A stretch of 64,000 nucleotides of DNA from Smallanthus sonchifolius (Eukaryota > Streptophyta > Magnoliopsida > Asterales > Asteraceae), in assembly GCA_023525975.1 (NCBI GenBank), contig JAKNSE010000034.1, forward strand, positions 3,472,001 through 3,536,000, read 5' to 3'. The translations under genes were made by a program, and so were the position numbers. Below the pieces are notes generated by a model. The model worked only from the letters and a program-made list of their open reading frames with translations. It made no database searches and was not told the origin of the DNA. Of the stretch, positions 48,456-58,900 are shown piece by piece. Position 1 is the first letter of the stretch. Each line of letters opens with the position of its first letter.

Positions 48456-49362
48456 AAACCGGTGTAAACTTAACTACCGATGTTTGGTCGGCTCCACATG
48501 GTCTACTCGGATCGTACCTTTGCGTTACCGCTCGCTCATTGGGTGGATTCCAATACGTGGAAAATGTTGAAACATACGATTATGTTTGAATTGTTTGAAT
48601 ATCCACACACCAAATAAAATTTGTTCAGATTTTAGATTGTGTAATAATAACTTTTAAATCAGAAAACAAAATATTTTCAATGTCGTTCGATAATGCGTCG
48701 AACAATGCAAACGCGACTGAAAATATAAAAAATATATATATAAACCGATTTGTAACGACGAATTTTTTCGTAGTCGACGTCTTGCGCATTTTCTCTTAGT
48801 GGCAATGTTTTATCGTTACGAATAAAAAGACTCACTCCGTCGTGGTAGAAATGTTCATTTGCTTAAATGACCACTTGGACGTGGTGGATCGTATACAAGA
48901 CCGAACAACTCTTGAAGACGAAATAGAAGTTGAAACACAAATACACGATCAAGAGGTGAACGAGGGACTATCTTTTAGCCTATCTGACGACACATCGGTT
49001 CACGCCAATAGTTAAGGCGAAGATTAAACATGAGACGATGAATAAAAAATAAATATAAATGTACTAGTTGTTATTTTTTGATTGAATCTATTTTCTTTTG
49101 TAAACTTATATAAATAAATACAAAATGAATTTGATGTTATTTATTAAATTTATATAATAATTTTTTTTGTCCTACTCGGTTTTACCCAAGTATTGGACCT
49201 GGAACGGTTTGGACCCTATTCTACCCAAGTATAACACACTCAACCTGATCTGGAATCGGAGCCGTTTCCACCTCAACCCCATTCCATTTTCAACCCGGTC
49301 TAGCTAAACCCGATTCCAAAACCAAAACTAGATAAAAAAAAAACTGTACTTGTGCACCTCTA
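48456..49362 (+). pseudogene. Degenerate hAT transposase remnant with 3' terminus
   Basis: In changing frames the + strand reads TTDVWSAPHGLLGSYLCVTA then WVDSNTWKMLKHTIMFELFE.PHT (from 48473), FDNASNNANATEN (about 48688) and MFICLNDHLDVVDRIQDRTT, LEDEIEVE, SLSDD and stop (48849-49014). These match the central and C-terminal parts of RICESLEEPER-like plant hAT transposases, with frameshifts and large internal deletions. Downstream, gtgcacctcta at 49352-49362 is the inverted form of the tagaggtgtac terminus seen at 20682. It is inactive. Confidence 0.65.
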
Positions 49363-49439
49363 CCCAAACCTCCTGAGTACATCTCAATTATCAAGCATTG
49401 GGGCTGGAAATTTTTGGTCTAAATCAGGAATAATCTATA

Positions 49440-50146
49440 TCTATACATACTGATAAATAAAGATTTTAGGGTGGCACATGTCATTCACGTATTAATGCTT
49501 AACATTTTTTTTCCGCATCTCTCTCCTATTTAATGATATAAATTTCCATAAAAAAATTATAACTTTTGTTTGTTGTCTATCTCTCCTATTAAATAATAAT
49601 GATCTTTATAAATACTTTTAGAAAACATTTTTTAATTAAAAAAATAGCTTTGTTCATAAAACATGTTTATAATTTGAACATATCTTTCATTCTTTTTATA
49701 AAACATTTTAAAAAATAACTATATAACGTTTCTAAAGTTTGTATTAAAAATTTATGCGATAAGTAATATTAGATGTTTATTACTAAGTGTGTGTATATAT
49801 ATATATATATATATGACATTGCATTTATTCACCCTGTATAATATACATGGTTTCTAACCTATATTATAATAAATGAATAACTATACTTGCTACGTGCCAA
49901 CTTATGATGAAATTTAGATTTTTATTTTTCGCTTTTCTCCTATTAAATAATGATGATGTTAAATAATTAAATATCTAACATATATTCTAATATTTTATTA
50001 AAAAAATACTAAATCATAAGAAAACTTTAATTATTTCTTATATCACAGATGACTAATAATATAAAATATACAAATATTCATAAAAAATATTGTTTTATAA
50101 TAAATTATATTTATTCAACACATGTAAAACATAGGCTTTAACCTAG
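49440..50146 (+). mobile_element. Two adjoining small Helitron copies
   Basis: Starts TCTATACATACTGATAAA at 49440 after an A, like the 5' end at 47379 on the other strand, and shares the ggcacatgtca and tctcctatttaat words with it. A first 3' end (tattcaccctgtataat...ggtttctaacctat) lies at about 49826-49862, where CTAG has decayed to CTAT. A second (tattcaacacatgtaaaa...aacctag) ends at 50146. A TA microsatellite lies at 49795-49815. No coding capacity. Confidence 0.5.
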
Positions 50147-50204
50147 TACGAAAATAAACACAATACAAATTCCGTTGTGGAGTTGATATTATTTGTCCGT
50201 TAGC

Positions 50205-50834
50205 CATTACCTAATGGATTAAAAGAAAACTTGAGGGAATAGTGACCATCCCACTTAATTTGACACCTCTTTTTTTTTTTTTTCATTTTTAACCCTCGTA
50301 TTGTATAAAAAATACGCTTTTAACCCGTACAATATTCTAATAATTTTGTTTTTCATTATTAACTTTTGTTCGTTACTTAAAAAAAAACGAGGTGCGTGGC
50401 TGTTTTTAGTTTTTTGTCAACGTTACGATATAAATTGTCTTGAAAACGAAGTTGTATTAAACATCGACTTTTTTTATTGCGACCTTTAGCGAGTGTCGTT
50501 TTTGTGGTCCCGTGACGAACCAAACCTATTATGAGCGGACAACATCATTTCCGGTGTCGGTATTATCGGAACCGGTATCGGTCTTTACTTTTATGGTTTT
50601 CGACGACCCTAACTTTTTTTCTTTGATTTATTATTTACCTTTAGGTTTCTTTTTTATTTCCATTATTTTTACCGTTGCGCCTACGTTTTTTCTTAAATTC
50701 TACTAACGATCGGCCTGGCATCCGCTGCCTAACGCGAGTAAAACCCGTTTAATTTTCTATTAATTTCATTTTTCTTTATTATCGTTTTTTTTCAAATAAC
50801 ATCCCACCGCGAAGCACGGGTGGAAAAAAACTAG
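50205..50834 (+). mobile_element. Second Helitron-like family, copy A
   Basis: The 3' end has CCACCGCGAAGCACGGGTGG (imperfect hairpin), an A-run, and CTAG at 50831-50834 followed by T. The 5' part (gggaatagtgaccatccc, tttgacacctc, then ttaaccctcgtattgtataaaaaatacgcttttaacccg) is homologous to the reverse complement of 51860-51975. The left boundary is not fixed. It contains small chance ORFs but no recognisable protein. Confidence 0.45.
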
Positions 50835-51595
50835 TTTTAAGTAAATGTATAACGAGTAATGTAGATTAGAAATAGATTTTAGTGTATGGGTAACTTTACG
50901 ATTAAAATGAAATTACAAACACACTGATACTTAATTATCATAAAAACTGTTACACAAAAATAACGTATACAAGGTTTAAATATTAAACTAGAAATATCGT
51001 ACCGCGCTTCGCGACGGAAAACGGACCTTAAACGGTTGAAGCGGTGACATTAATGTAGCTAAGCAAAAAAAAACGTCGTTAATAAATTTTGCCCCGCACT
51101 TCGCGGATGGAGGCGGACCTTAAACGGTTGAGGCGGTGCCATTAACATGACTAAGCACAAAAAGAAACGTGGTTAAATAAATAGAAGAAACATATGTAGT
51201 TACGGCGACTCGGTTGTGGAGATCGAAACATAGATAAAAGACAATTTTATAACGGTACCGATATTTTTCAGTCGGCGTCGGTCTCATTCTTCAGATACTA
51301 GCACGTCACCGTCAGTCTTTATAACCCACGATGCCTAAAACATACTCTATTTTGAATACGACTCCATTTTTAACAAAATTTATATCGGGATGTAAAGAAA
51401 AAATTTAAACAAACAAATGGAAATTATTAAGGAAAAATCAGAATATATATACTACAGGGGGTAAACTTGAAAATTTAAAATAGGATCAAAATAACATTTT
51501 ACAAAGTTTAGGGGTCAGTTTTGCCATTTATCAAAAGCCTAAGGGGTGAAGTTGTCGGTAGTTAGATTATAATTATAGTTATAATATAATTATAA
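50835..51595 (-). mobile_element. Second Helitron-like family, copy B with internal tandem duplication
   Basis: On the minus strand the 3' end CCGTCGCGAAGCGCGGTACG..., then CTAG at 50991-50988, repeats the hairpin design of copy A. Within it, 51000-51180 is a tandem duplication of about 90-100 bp (cgcttcgcg..., ggaccttaaacggttga.gcggtg.cattaa, gctaagca). The sequence between 50835 and 50987 is AT-rich filler. Confidence 0.4.
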
Positions 51596-51975
51596 CTAGT
51601 TTTTTTACCCGCGCTATGCGGCGGGAGTCTGATTTTTACCCGGTTTTGCTGGTTTGTAGGGATAAACTTACGTCGAAACACATATTTGCTATATGATACG
51701 ATAGAAAAAAAAAGTACTCGATTTTGAATACATCTCCGTTTTAATAAAATTTATACCGCTACGTTGACAAAAAAACTAAAAAAAACCGCGTATTCTGTTT
51801 TTTAATATCAACTAATGAACGGAAGTAATTACGGAAAAATGAAATTATTAAAAAAATAAACGGGTTAAAAGCGTATAATATATATAGTATGAGGGGTGAA
51901 ATAGAAAATAAAAATAATAAAAAAATTAAACTGACACTTGTCACCCCTTATTGGTGGGATACTATTCCCCCTATA
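51596..51975 (-). mobile_element. Second Helitron-like family, copy C
   Basis: On the minus strand the 3' end CCGCCGCATAGCGCGGGT, an A-run and CTAG at 51599-51596 match copies A and B. The distal part reads, on the minus strand, gggggaatagtatcccacc and cacccctcatactatata, homologous to the 5' part of copy A. About 380 bp, non-coding. Confidence 0.45.
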
Positions 51976-52119
51976 ATAATTATTATTTAGTGCATTGAAT
52001 TTTTTTTTTGTGTGCGCATTAAAAAGTTATACATAATGCATTGAACACTTGTACATTAATAAATAGTATAGTTTTATGAGTTTTGCTAATTAATACGTAG
52101 TAAATGCTTCGAAACATAA

Positions 52120-54089
52120 CCCAAAATACTTCATCCCCTCCCTCAAATCGAATACCCGGCAAACAAAAACCCTCTTCCCGCCTACTACTCAAATCCATTA
52201 ATTACCAAACTCAAGCAACATCACAGATCGAACCAACTGATATATAGGTAATTCTTCTTCTTAATTTTGTTTTATTTAAAGCAGGATTTGTGAAATCGTT
52301 GATACAGAGCCATCTGTTCGTCCGCTTCGATTTCGTCTCGGCCATGGCTGTCATTCGTCTCGTCTCCACTAGCAAATAACCAGAAGAAATCATCAATTTA
52401 CGTGTTTTTGTTTCAGGAATCTGGAAGAAATCACAAGAATTTTACTTCTTTTTGAAACCCCAACAGGTTTTGCCCCTTTTCATGTTATTGAATTGCTTCT
52501 TTCAAGTGATTTATACATGTGTTCCCATCGATTGTTTTTTTTAGCAATTAGGTTTTCTTCATATCTTTAGCTGTGCCAATGTTTGAATTTCCATTTCCAG
52601 GTTTACATGTTGAGATTTTCATTTTTTGAGTGTTCATAATTTATCATGAACAAGTCATATCCAGGATAGTACATTTTTGGTTTATTGTTGTTTAGTAAAG
52701 TATATTTGGCATGGCATAAGTAGAGTTCAAAATTTTTCTCTTTTGCAGTTCAGTTTGGTGGTTTAATTTAATTTGGAAGTGAAGAATTGTAGTTGCATGA
52801 TATTGGTTTATTACAAAAGCCCACTTAACTTGGAATTATACCTAAATAGATCGCCCAATTGCTGCACTGAACTCATTGTATGTGTGTGGGTAAAATGTGT
52901 TCTTGTTTTCATATCAAAGGTTTTGTAATTAGCAAACTCATATAAGATTTGACAGAATTCTTGAGGTTTGATCCTCAATAATGGAATTGGGTTTCATATG
53001 ATTTTGATTTTATTTAGATTATCCATTGCTAAATCTGTGTATTGATTGAAGTTTTTGCCCAATGTTTTGTTGAACATGAACTGCTGATCAATTGACTCAA
53101 AGTGTTGCATGTTTAATTAGATCTTGAGGGGATATGCCACATAAAGGATTGACTTCTTTTACTGAAGTTGCTTAATCTCTTGACTTCTTTATTCAAGGTA
53201 TATAAACATTATCACTTCCTCTGCACTGCACTGATACTGGTTAGTTAGCCCGTGTTTGAGTTTTGACCCGTTTAATCAACTCGTGTTTGAGTTTTGACCC
53301 GTTTAATTAATATTTATTCATTAATTAAACCATGTTTGATTTTTAACCCGTGTAATCAACACGTGTTTGAGTTTTGACCCGTTAATCGATTTTAGTGAAA
53401 GAGTTGCAGCTGCATTTCTTCCTAGTAAACCTTACGGTGATTTGCTTTATTTGTTCAATCTATTCTTCATTATTTTTCTTGCATAAGATTATATAATACA
53501 CATATTCTTATAATCCTTCATGAATTGATTCTAGTGTTGTTGATAACCAGGTTTGCTTAATTTTAACTAATTCGATTGAATTAATGACTTGTTTGTCTGT
53601 TTCTGTAGCGAAAAAGCTTTTTTCTTTTACTGCATTTGCATCATAATATATATTCACAAGTATGATTTTTTTTTAAATTGTGTAATTGTATGTTTAGGAT
53701 CGTTTTCATCCTTGTTGGGTTAACCCCACCAGATTAACCCGGTTCCGATCAACCCGAAAATAATAATTAGATAGTTAAAATTCTATAAAAAATTATTAGA
53801 AATCAATTTTAGAAAAAAAGATAACAAGACAAAATAGTTAGTAGTTGTAAATGGAAGAAAAAGAAAGAAATAATTAAAAAAATATATAGAAATAGGGATG
53901 GGGAATGAGATGTATGAGGTTTTAAGAAAATCAGAGTTAAATTTAGGAAAATGTGATTTTTAGTTAAATTATGGGGATGGGGATGAGGAAGCTGATGTGA
54001 ATGCTCTCAATTCAACTCTCAATCTCCAAAGCTCAGTCTTCTCTGATCCACAGTCAAAATCGCCGGTTCAAGTCTTCCCTAAATCTCAG
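52120..54089 (+). promoter_or_regulatory. Upstream region of the MEI1-like gene with candidate leader exons
   Basis: No long coding frame. Possible non-coding exons are about 52120-52250 (pyrimidine-rich leader, then tag|gtaatt), 52433-52485 (tttcag|gaatctgg ... caacag|gtttt) and about 54000-54089 (ctctcaattcaac ... aaatctcag|gtaata). The last could pair with the acceptor at 55582. Which, if any, belong to the MEI1-like transcript cannot be decided without RNA. Confidence 0.35.
53248..53390 (+). repeat. Minisatellite, about 31-33 bp units
   Basis: The unit cgtgtttgagttttgacccg with ttaatcaac spacers occurs four to five times with one degenerate copy (catgtttgatttttaacccg). It is non-coding. 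Confidence 0.75.
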
Positions 54090-54217
54090 GTAATAGCATA
54101 AATCCAGTTCCATTCACCTAAATCGCAGGTAACAGCAGAAAGCAAAAAACAATAGCTGAACAAATTGACCAGAATATCCCTAAAGAAGCGTTCTGTTTAC
54201 TTATTTTGGATCCATTA

Positions 54218-55537
54218 TGATACGATTCCACCACCATACAAGACGGGTCGGGTCAATCCATCTGGTCGGGTCAAGCGGTCAACCCATCTGGGTCAGACCT
54301 GAACTGGGCATATTTTCTGACCCAGTCTTCCTCTTACGCGACAGTTTCTGCTCAGTGGGGGAGTTTTTTTGTCAGTTTTTATTAACTGCTTTGTGACTCT
54401 AGAGTATACAGGGGTCGCTAGTTTAGTTTAGGGCGGTCTAGAGTTTGAATCTGAGTTTGTTCTTTGTTTGTGGAGATCAACCCTTCTCGAATTGGGTCTA
54501 CTATCTATACTGTTTTTCTTATAATCAAACAACTGACTTTTGGGCTCTATCATTGGTTCCATTTCCGGGAACTATCGAGGGGAATATGACCCGGAACTCA
54601 CTTTAACCAAATCAGACGGCTGTGCTCGCTGCTCAACTAGCAACCATTGCCTCTCGCTTAGATTCTCTGGTAGCCTTGAAGGAGGATGTGGCAGCCATCA
54701 AGGCTTGGATGATTGACGCCGAACCTCAAGGCCCATCGACGGATGTGGTCAAGGAAGCAGGGCTAGAAACACGACCAGGTGTCAAAAAAGACGATACTCA
54801 TGATAAACAGAGCCCTAGGCAAGGGATGGAGGCAAATTCTACTGGACCGGGTTCTTTCAGGCTTGCAATGAGATTCGGGCTAGAGATAAGACGGGTTGAA
54901 GGTCCAACTGTCTTCACCCGCAGCTGTGGCATGTCTAGTGGACCCATGGCAAGGCCTTCATCAAAGGTGCCCGCTACACTTATGGCTCTCCTGGTTATTA
55001 AAAATTGGGAATCCGACCTGCAACCCCAGTCAGTTCTATACCTTCGATGGGTCTATGAAGCGGGTCACCGTACAATTGAATGGCTTATCGCTTGGTGTAA
55101 CCATCCGTTGAAAGAAGCAACCCGGAAGAAGTATGACTTGTTGGCGCACCAATTCTCTTATTTTCGACTTGAGGGCAAGTCGTTTCTCCAGCGGGAAGTA
55201 TTGATACGATTCCACCACCATACAAGACCGGTCGGATCAACCCTTCTGGTCGGGTCAAGCAGTCAACCCATCTGGGTCAGACCTGAACTGGGCATATTTT
55301 CTGACCCAGTCTCCCTCTTATGCGACAGTTTCTGCTCAGTGGGGGAGTTTTTTTTATCAGTTTTTATTAACTGCTTTGTGAGTCTAGAATATATAGGGGT
55401 CGGTAGTTTAGTTTATGGCGGTCTAGAGTTTTTATCTGAGTTTGTTCTTTGTTTGTGGAGATCAACCCTTCTCGAATCGGGTCTACTATCTGTACTGTTT
55501 TTCTTATAATCAAACAGCCGACTTTTGGGCTCTATCA
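54218..55537 (+). mobile_element. Internally deleted Ty3/gypsy derivative in the MEI1-like leader intron
   Basis: LTRs of 335 and 336 bp (54218-54552, 55202-55537) start TGATACGATT and end GGGCTCTATCA, flanked by a perfect CATTA duplication (54213-54217, 55538-55542). The primer site TTGGTTCCATTTCCGGGAAC is close to that of the TR-GAG at 37567. The LTRs differ at several positions (for example acgggtcggg / ccggtcgga near the start), so this copy is older. The 649-bp interior holds a gag N-terminus and the pol C-terminus only. Confidence 0.9.
54553..55201 (+). pseudogene. gag N-terminus joined to pol chromodomain tail
   Basis: After an ATG-Thr-Arg-Asn-Ser start that meets a TAA at once, the frame reads AAQLATIASRLDSL..LKEDVAAIKAW, homologous to the N-terminal coil of the TR-GAG. 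After a scrambled stretch it reads EWLIAWCNHPLKEAT..KYDLLAHQF, then FRLEGKSF, which matches the chromodomain and extreme C-terminus of chromovirus pol. Everything between (gag core, protease, RT, RNase H, integrase core) is deleted. The frame runs on into the 3' LTR only by chance. Confidence 0.7.
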
Positions 55538-55582
55538 CATTATTTGATGTTTATCGACAATTGTTGATTTGTTATATCGCAG

Positions 55583-55641
55583 ATCTCCTCCAAACGCAAA
55601 TTTCCAGTTCTCGAATTCTTCTTGGTGTTCCATTGTTTTAG
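55583..55641 (+). other. Probable 5' UTR exon of the MEI1-like gene
   Basis: Bounded by tatatcgcag| and |gtgggttg, non-coding. It lies between the LTR element and the coding start; the next exon would start at 55905 (ttttgtag|) and carry the ATG at 55928. Confidence 0.45.
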
Positions 55642-55927
55642 GTGGGTTGCTCAATAATCAATATATATGTTTTGGATGCATTAGTTTTATCGTTTTAGGC
55701 TGTGGTTAATTTTAATAAATTATCATTATTTGACCTGTTTTAACCGATTCATCTTTTGGCCTATTTGACTTGTTTTTACCGGTCTATGTTTCCCTCCTAG
55801 ATCCACCTTTAGAAGCAAGCTACTGTGCTTGAATCTGGATTATAGTACATGATTCTGTTCAATCAATTGCGCCAATGCATCAATAGTTTTTCAATGTTTT
55901 GTAGTAGGAGGGGGATATTGAGGAGCT

Positions 55928-58900
55928 ATGAGGAAGACAATGTTCAAGGGAGCGAATGTGTTCATGTCTAGGAATTTGGTGCCTCCTGAGATATTCGATT
56001 CGCTTCACGATGTTCTCAAAGATAATGGAGCTGATATCTTCCTATGCTGTGATCCTTCCCGGAATGGACCTAATGATTACCACATAATCTCCTCTCGAGA
56101 TCATGTATGTCTGTCTTCTTTTATTGGAGTATACTGTATATAATCATCTTTCGTAAGATTTTGAAGCTTACCAATTGTTTCCAATGGACTTTTGCAGGAA
56201 AAGTTCGATGATCTGCGTCAGAAAGGTTGCAATTTGCTTGGTATGGCTGTGAGCTTACTCTCCCAGGTTCCTTGATCTTTGTTTATTGGTTTTTGACCTT
56301 TTCAATACCACTATATTTAGGTTGTGTTTATTTTACTCTAAGACTCATGTTCCTTTATTCTTAAACACTCCAAGTTAGTATCCTTAGCTCATATCTACTG
56401 CAGTTACATAAAGGTTCCCTTGTTTGAATTATCCATAGTTAAAATGATTTTTTTTTACATTTTGATAACCAGGAAATATTATGCTAAACTTTTTCATGAT
56501 TTACAAAGCATATTCATGTGCTTAGACACATATAAATATATAATATCTTCTTACAAAATGGCAGTTTTTACATATTTTCTTGATCCTGATAGACTAGGCA
56601 ATACAGATTACATTATACTGTTTTTATTTTAATCTACGTAAATATTATTCTATTGATTTGAACTGATAGAGAGTACATGGATGATACCCTGGCATCCTTA
56701 TAGTGATTAATTTTTAAGAAGCCGATCCTTTGAATGTAATTTTACTGTGATCTTTCATAGGTAGTATGTTTCCATGGTCCTTGAGATGCTTCGTTTTCTG
56801 TGGATTTAGACATTAAAGTTCATTGGTCAAAAGAAGTGGAAAGGAAAATATTAGATGAAGGTGGTAGGGCTAGATTAGCTTGGTTGGAAGTAAGTAAGAT
56901 GTGACTATTGGAGTATGACAGTGCATGACAGTTTATTGATCTGTAACGTATCTTAACCTCATATAGGTTGTGAGGAGTGTAGTTGTCATAAACCTACGAT
57001 AGACAGTATGTTAGCTGGAGCTGATGACATCAATGGTCAAAAGGTTATTTTCCTATATAGGTTAGTGTACATCTTGGTATTTCTTATTGAAGAAGTTTCT
57101 AGCATATCCAACTAGCAGGAGATTAGGGCTTGGTTGAGTTGAATTATTTTGTTGGGACTTGAGATATCTCATTTGTCTTATATATATATAGTTGTATATT
57201 CACTTCGAACAGTGTACAGTGAATCAGAATTTTTCTGCATGATTGCAAACTATAAACTAGGGGTGCATATGACATGTCTAAATAACTTGTTCAGTAAGAA
57301 GATGTGATGATGTGTTACAGTGGGCTATTTGTACCTTTGTCAGGTCCTCAATGTGTTTTTTCCTGTGCAAAAGAGCACAGAGTGCTGCCAAAACAAGGAT
57401 TCACTTGTTGCCTTGCAATGGATGGAGTAAAAATACTGGCATCTGGCTTTGAAATGAAGGAAAAGGTTCTTTTTTTTCTGGTTACTAATTACCACCGTTA
57501 CAAGTATTGCATGATGCTATGTGTATTGGTATTTTTAGCTAACAAATAGCTATAATTTATCTGCTGAGCATGGGCCTGCATGGCTCTCAGTTGTGATGCT
57601 CTGTATTTGATATTTATAGCTAACAAATAGCTTGAGACATGTATCTGGTTTACACATGGTTAGTTGATTTCTGCTACCACCTTGATTCACCATGTTTTTT
57701 CATTCGTCATAAGACATTGTTTACTTAAGTGTTTGATGGGCCTAAAATAACTAGATATGTTCTCTTGTAGCATGTTAATACTCCCTCTATCCTAGAATAA
57801 GTGACATTGAGTTCATTTTGTGATGTGCCAATTTAGGAAATATGAATTACTTGGATACCTGATATATCAACTGAACAATAGCTCAATATCAATCTCAAAA
57901 CCGTTCAACCATGCATGCAAAAATATTAGAAGATATATCTTGTTTTCTCGAATAGGATGATCAACATGTTCTATGGGAGGTAAGAACAATATTAACAAAA
58001 ATAAAGTGATATCATAGTTCATGATGACTTTTTTTTTGTTTGTTTATTGCTTTTTTGTTGTTCATTTCTCATTTTAAGTTTGATTTCACCACTTTTATTG
58101 TTTATTAGTTGGTAGCATTGGGACTAGCTCTTTGAATTCTATGATTTTTGCTTTGTTTTCCTAACCACAAGCTTTCAGTTTGTTTAGTTAGTACATTTAT
58201 AACCTTCTTCTAAATACACGGGACAAACGAAAAATGATATTTTTTTGATGCTAAGGTCTGAATTAAACTTGATATATATTTTCACTGGGTACTACAACAC
58301 TTATGTAGTAAGTAATATGCAAGGGTGAAAGTGTCTCCTTTTTGTTTTCATCTATTTGAGGGCATGCTTGATCTTTCATCTCTTTTTATATGTTTTGTTG
58401 ACTCATCTTTTTATCTTTTAGAGATTTTGTTCTTACCCAGCGAAGTGAGTAACATTTTCTTTAAACTTCTTGTAGGATGAGATTGCCAAGTTAGTAACTG
58501 CTATGGGAGGTGTGCTACAAACTAAAGCATCATCAGATGTTAGCTTTGTAATTGTGAAGAATGTACTAGCTGCAAAATATAAGGTTTCTCTTCTGTCTTT
58601 TTTCTTGGGTACAGGGGACGAATGCCGGACAAACTTTAATAATGAAAAAAATGAACAAATACAAACTAAGACTTTGGGCCCGCTGCCCGCCGGGGATAAA
58701 CTTTAAGAGAGGAAAACACCAAAGCCCAACAAAGGCATACCTATGGGCTAACAACATAGACTAGAATACCTGGCCCATAGACGGAAAAAAAGCCTAAACA
58801 ATGGCTAAAGAAAGTCTAAAGATAAAGGCCATGCAAGGCCAAAAAAACAATCAAACTTGGTTTCTTTTCTGTCTTCACATTAGGTATTAGAACTTTTTCT

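Noticed and set aside
50301..50706. Small hydrophobic ORFs in the intergenic region
   Set aside because: AT-rich Helitron-like sequence; no conserved motif, and the sister copy at 51596-51975 does not keep the frame.
54622..55509. 295-residue ORF as a novel host protein
   Set aside because: It runs from a gag remnant through a pol tail into the 3' LTR of a small retroelement; its length is chance.
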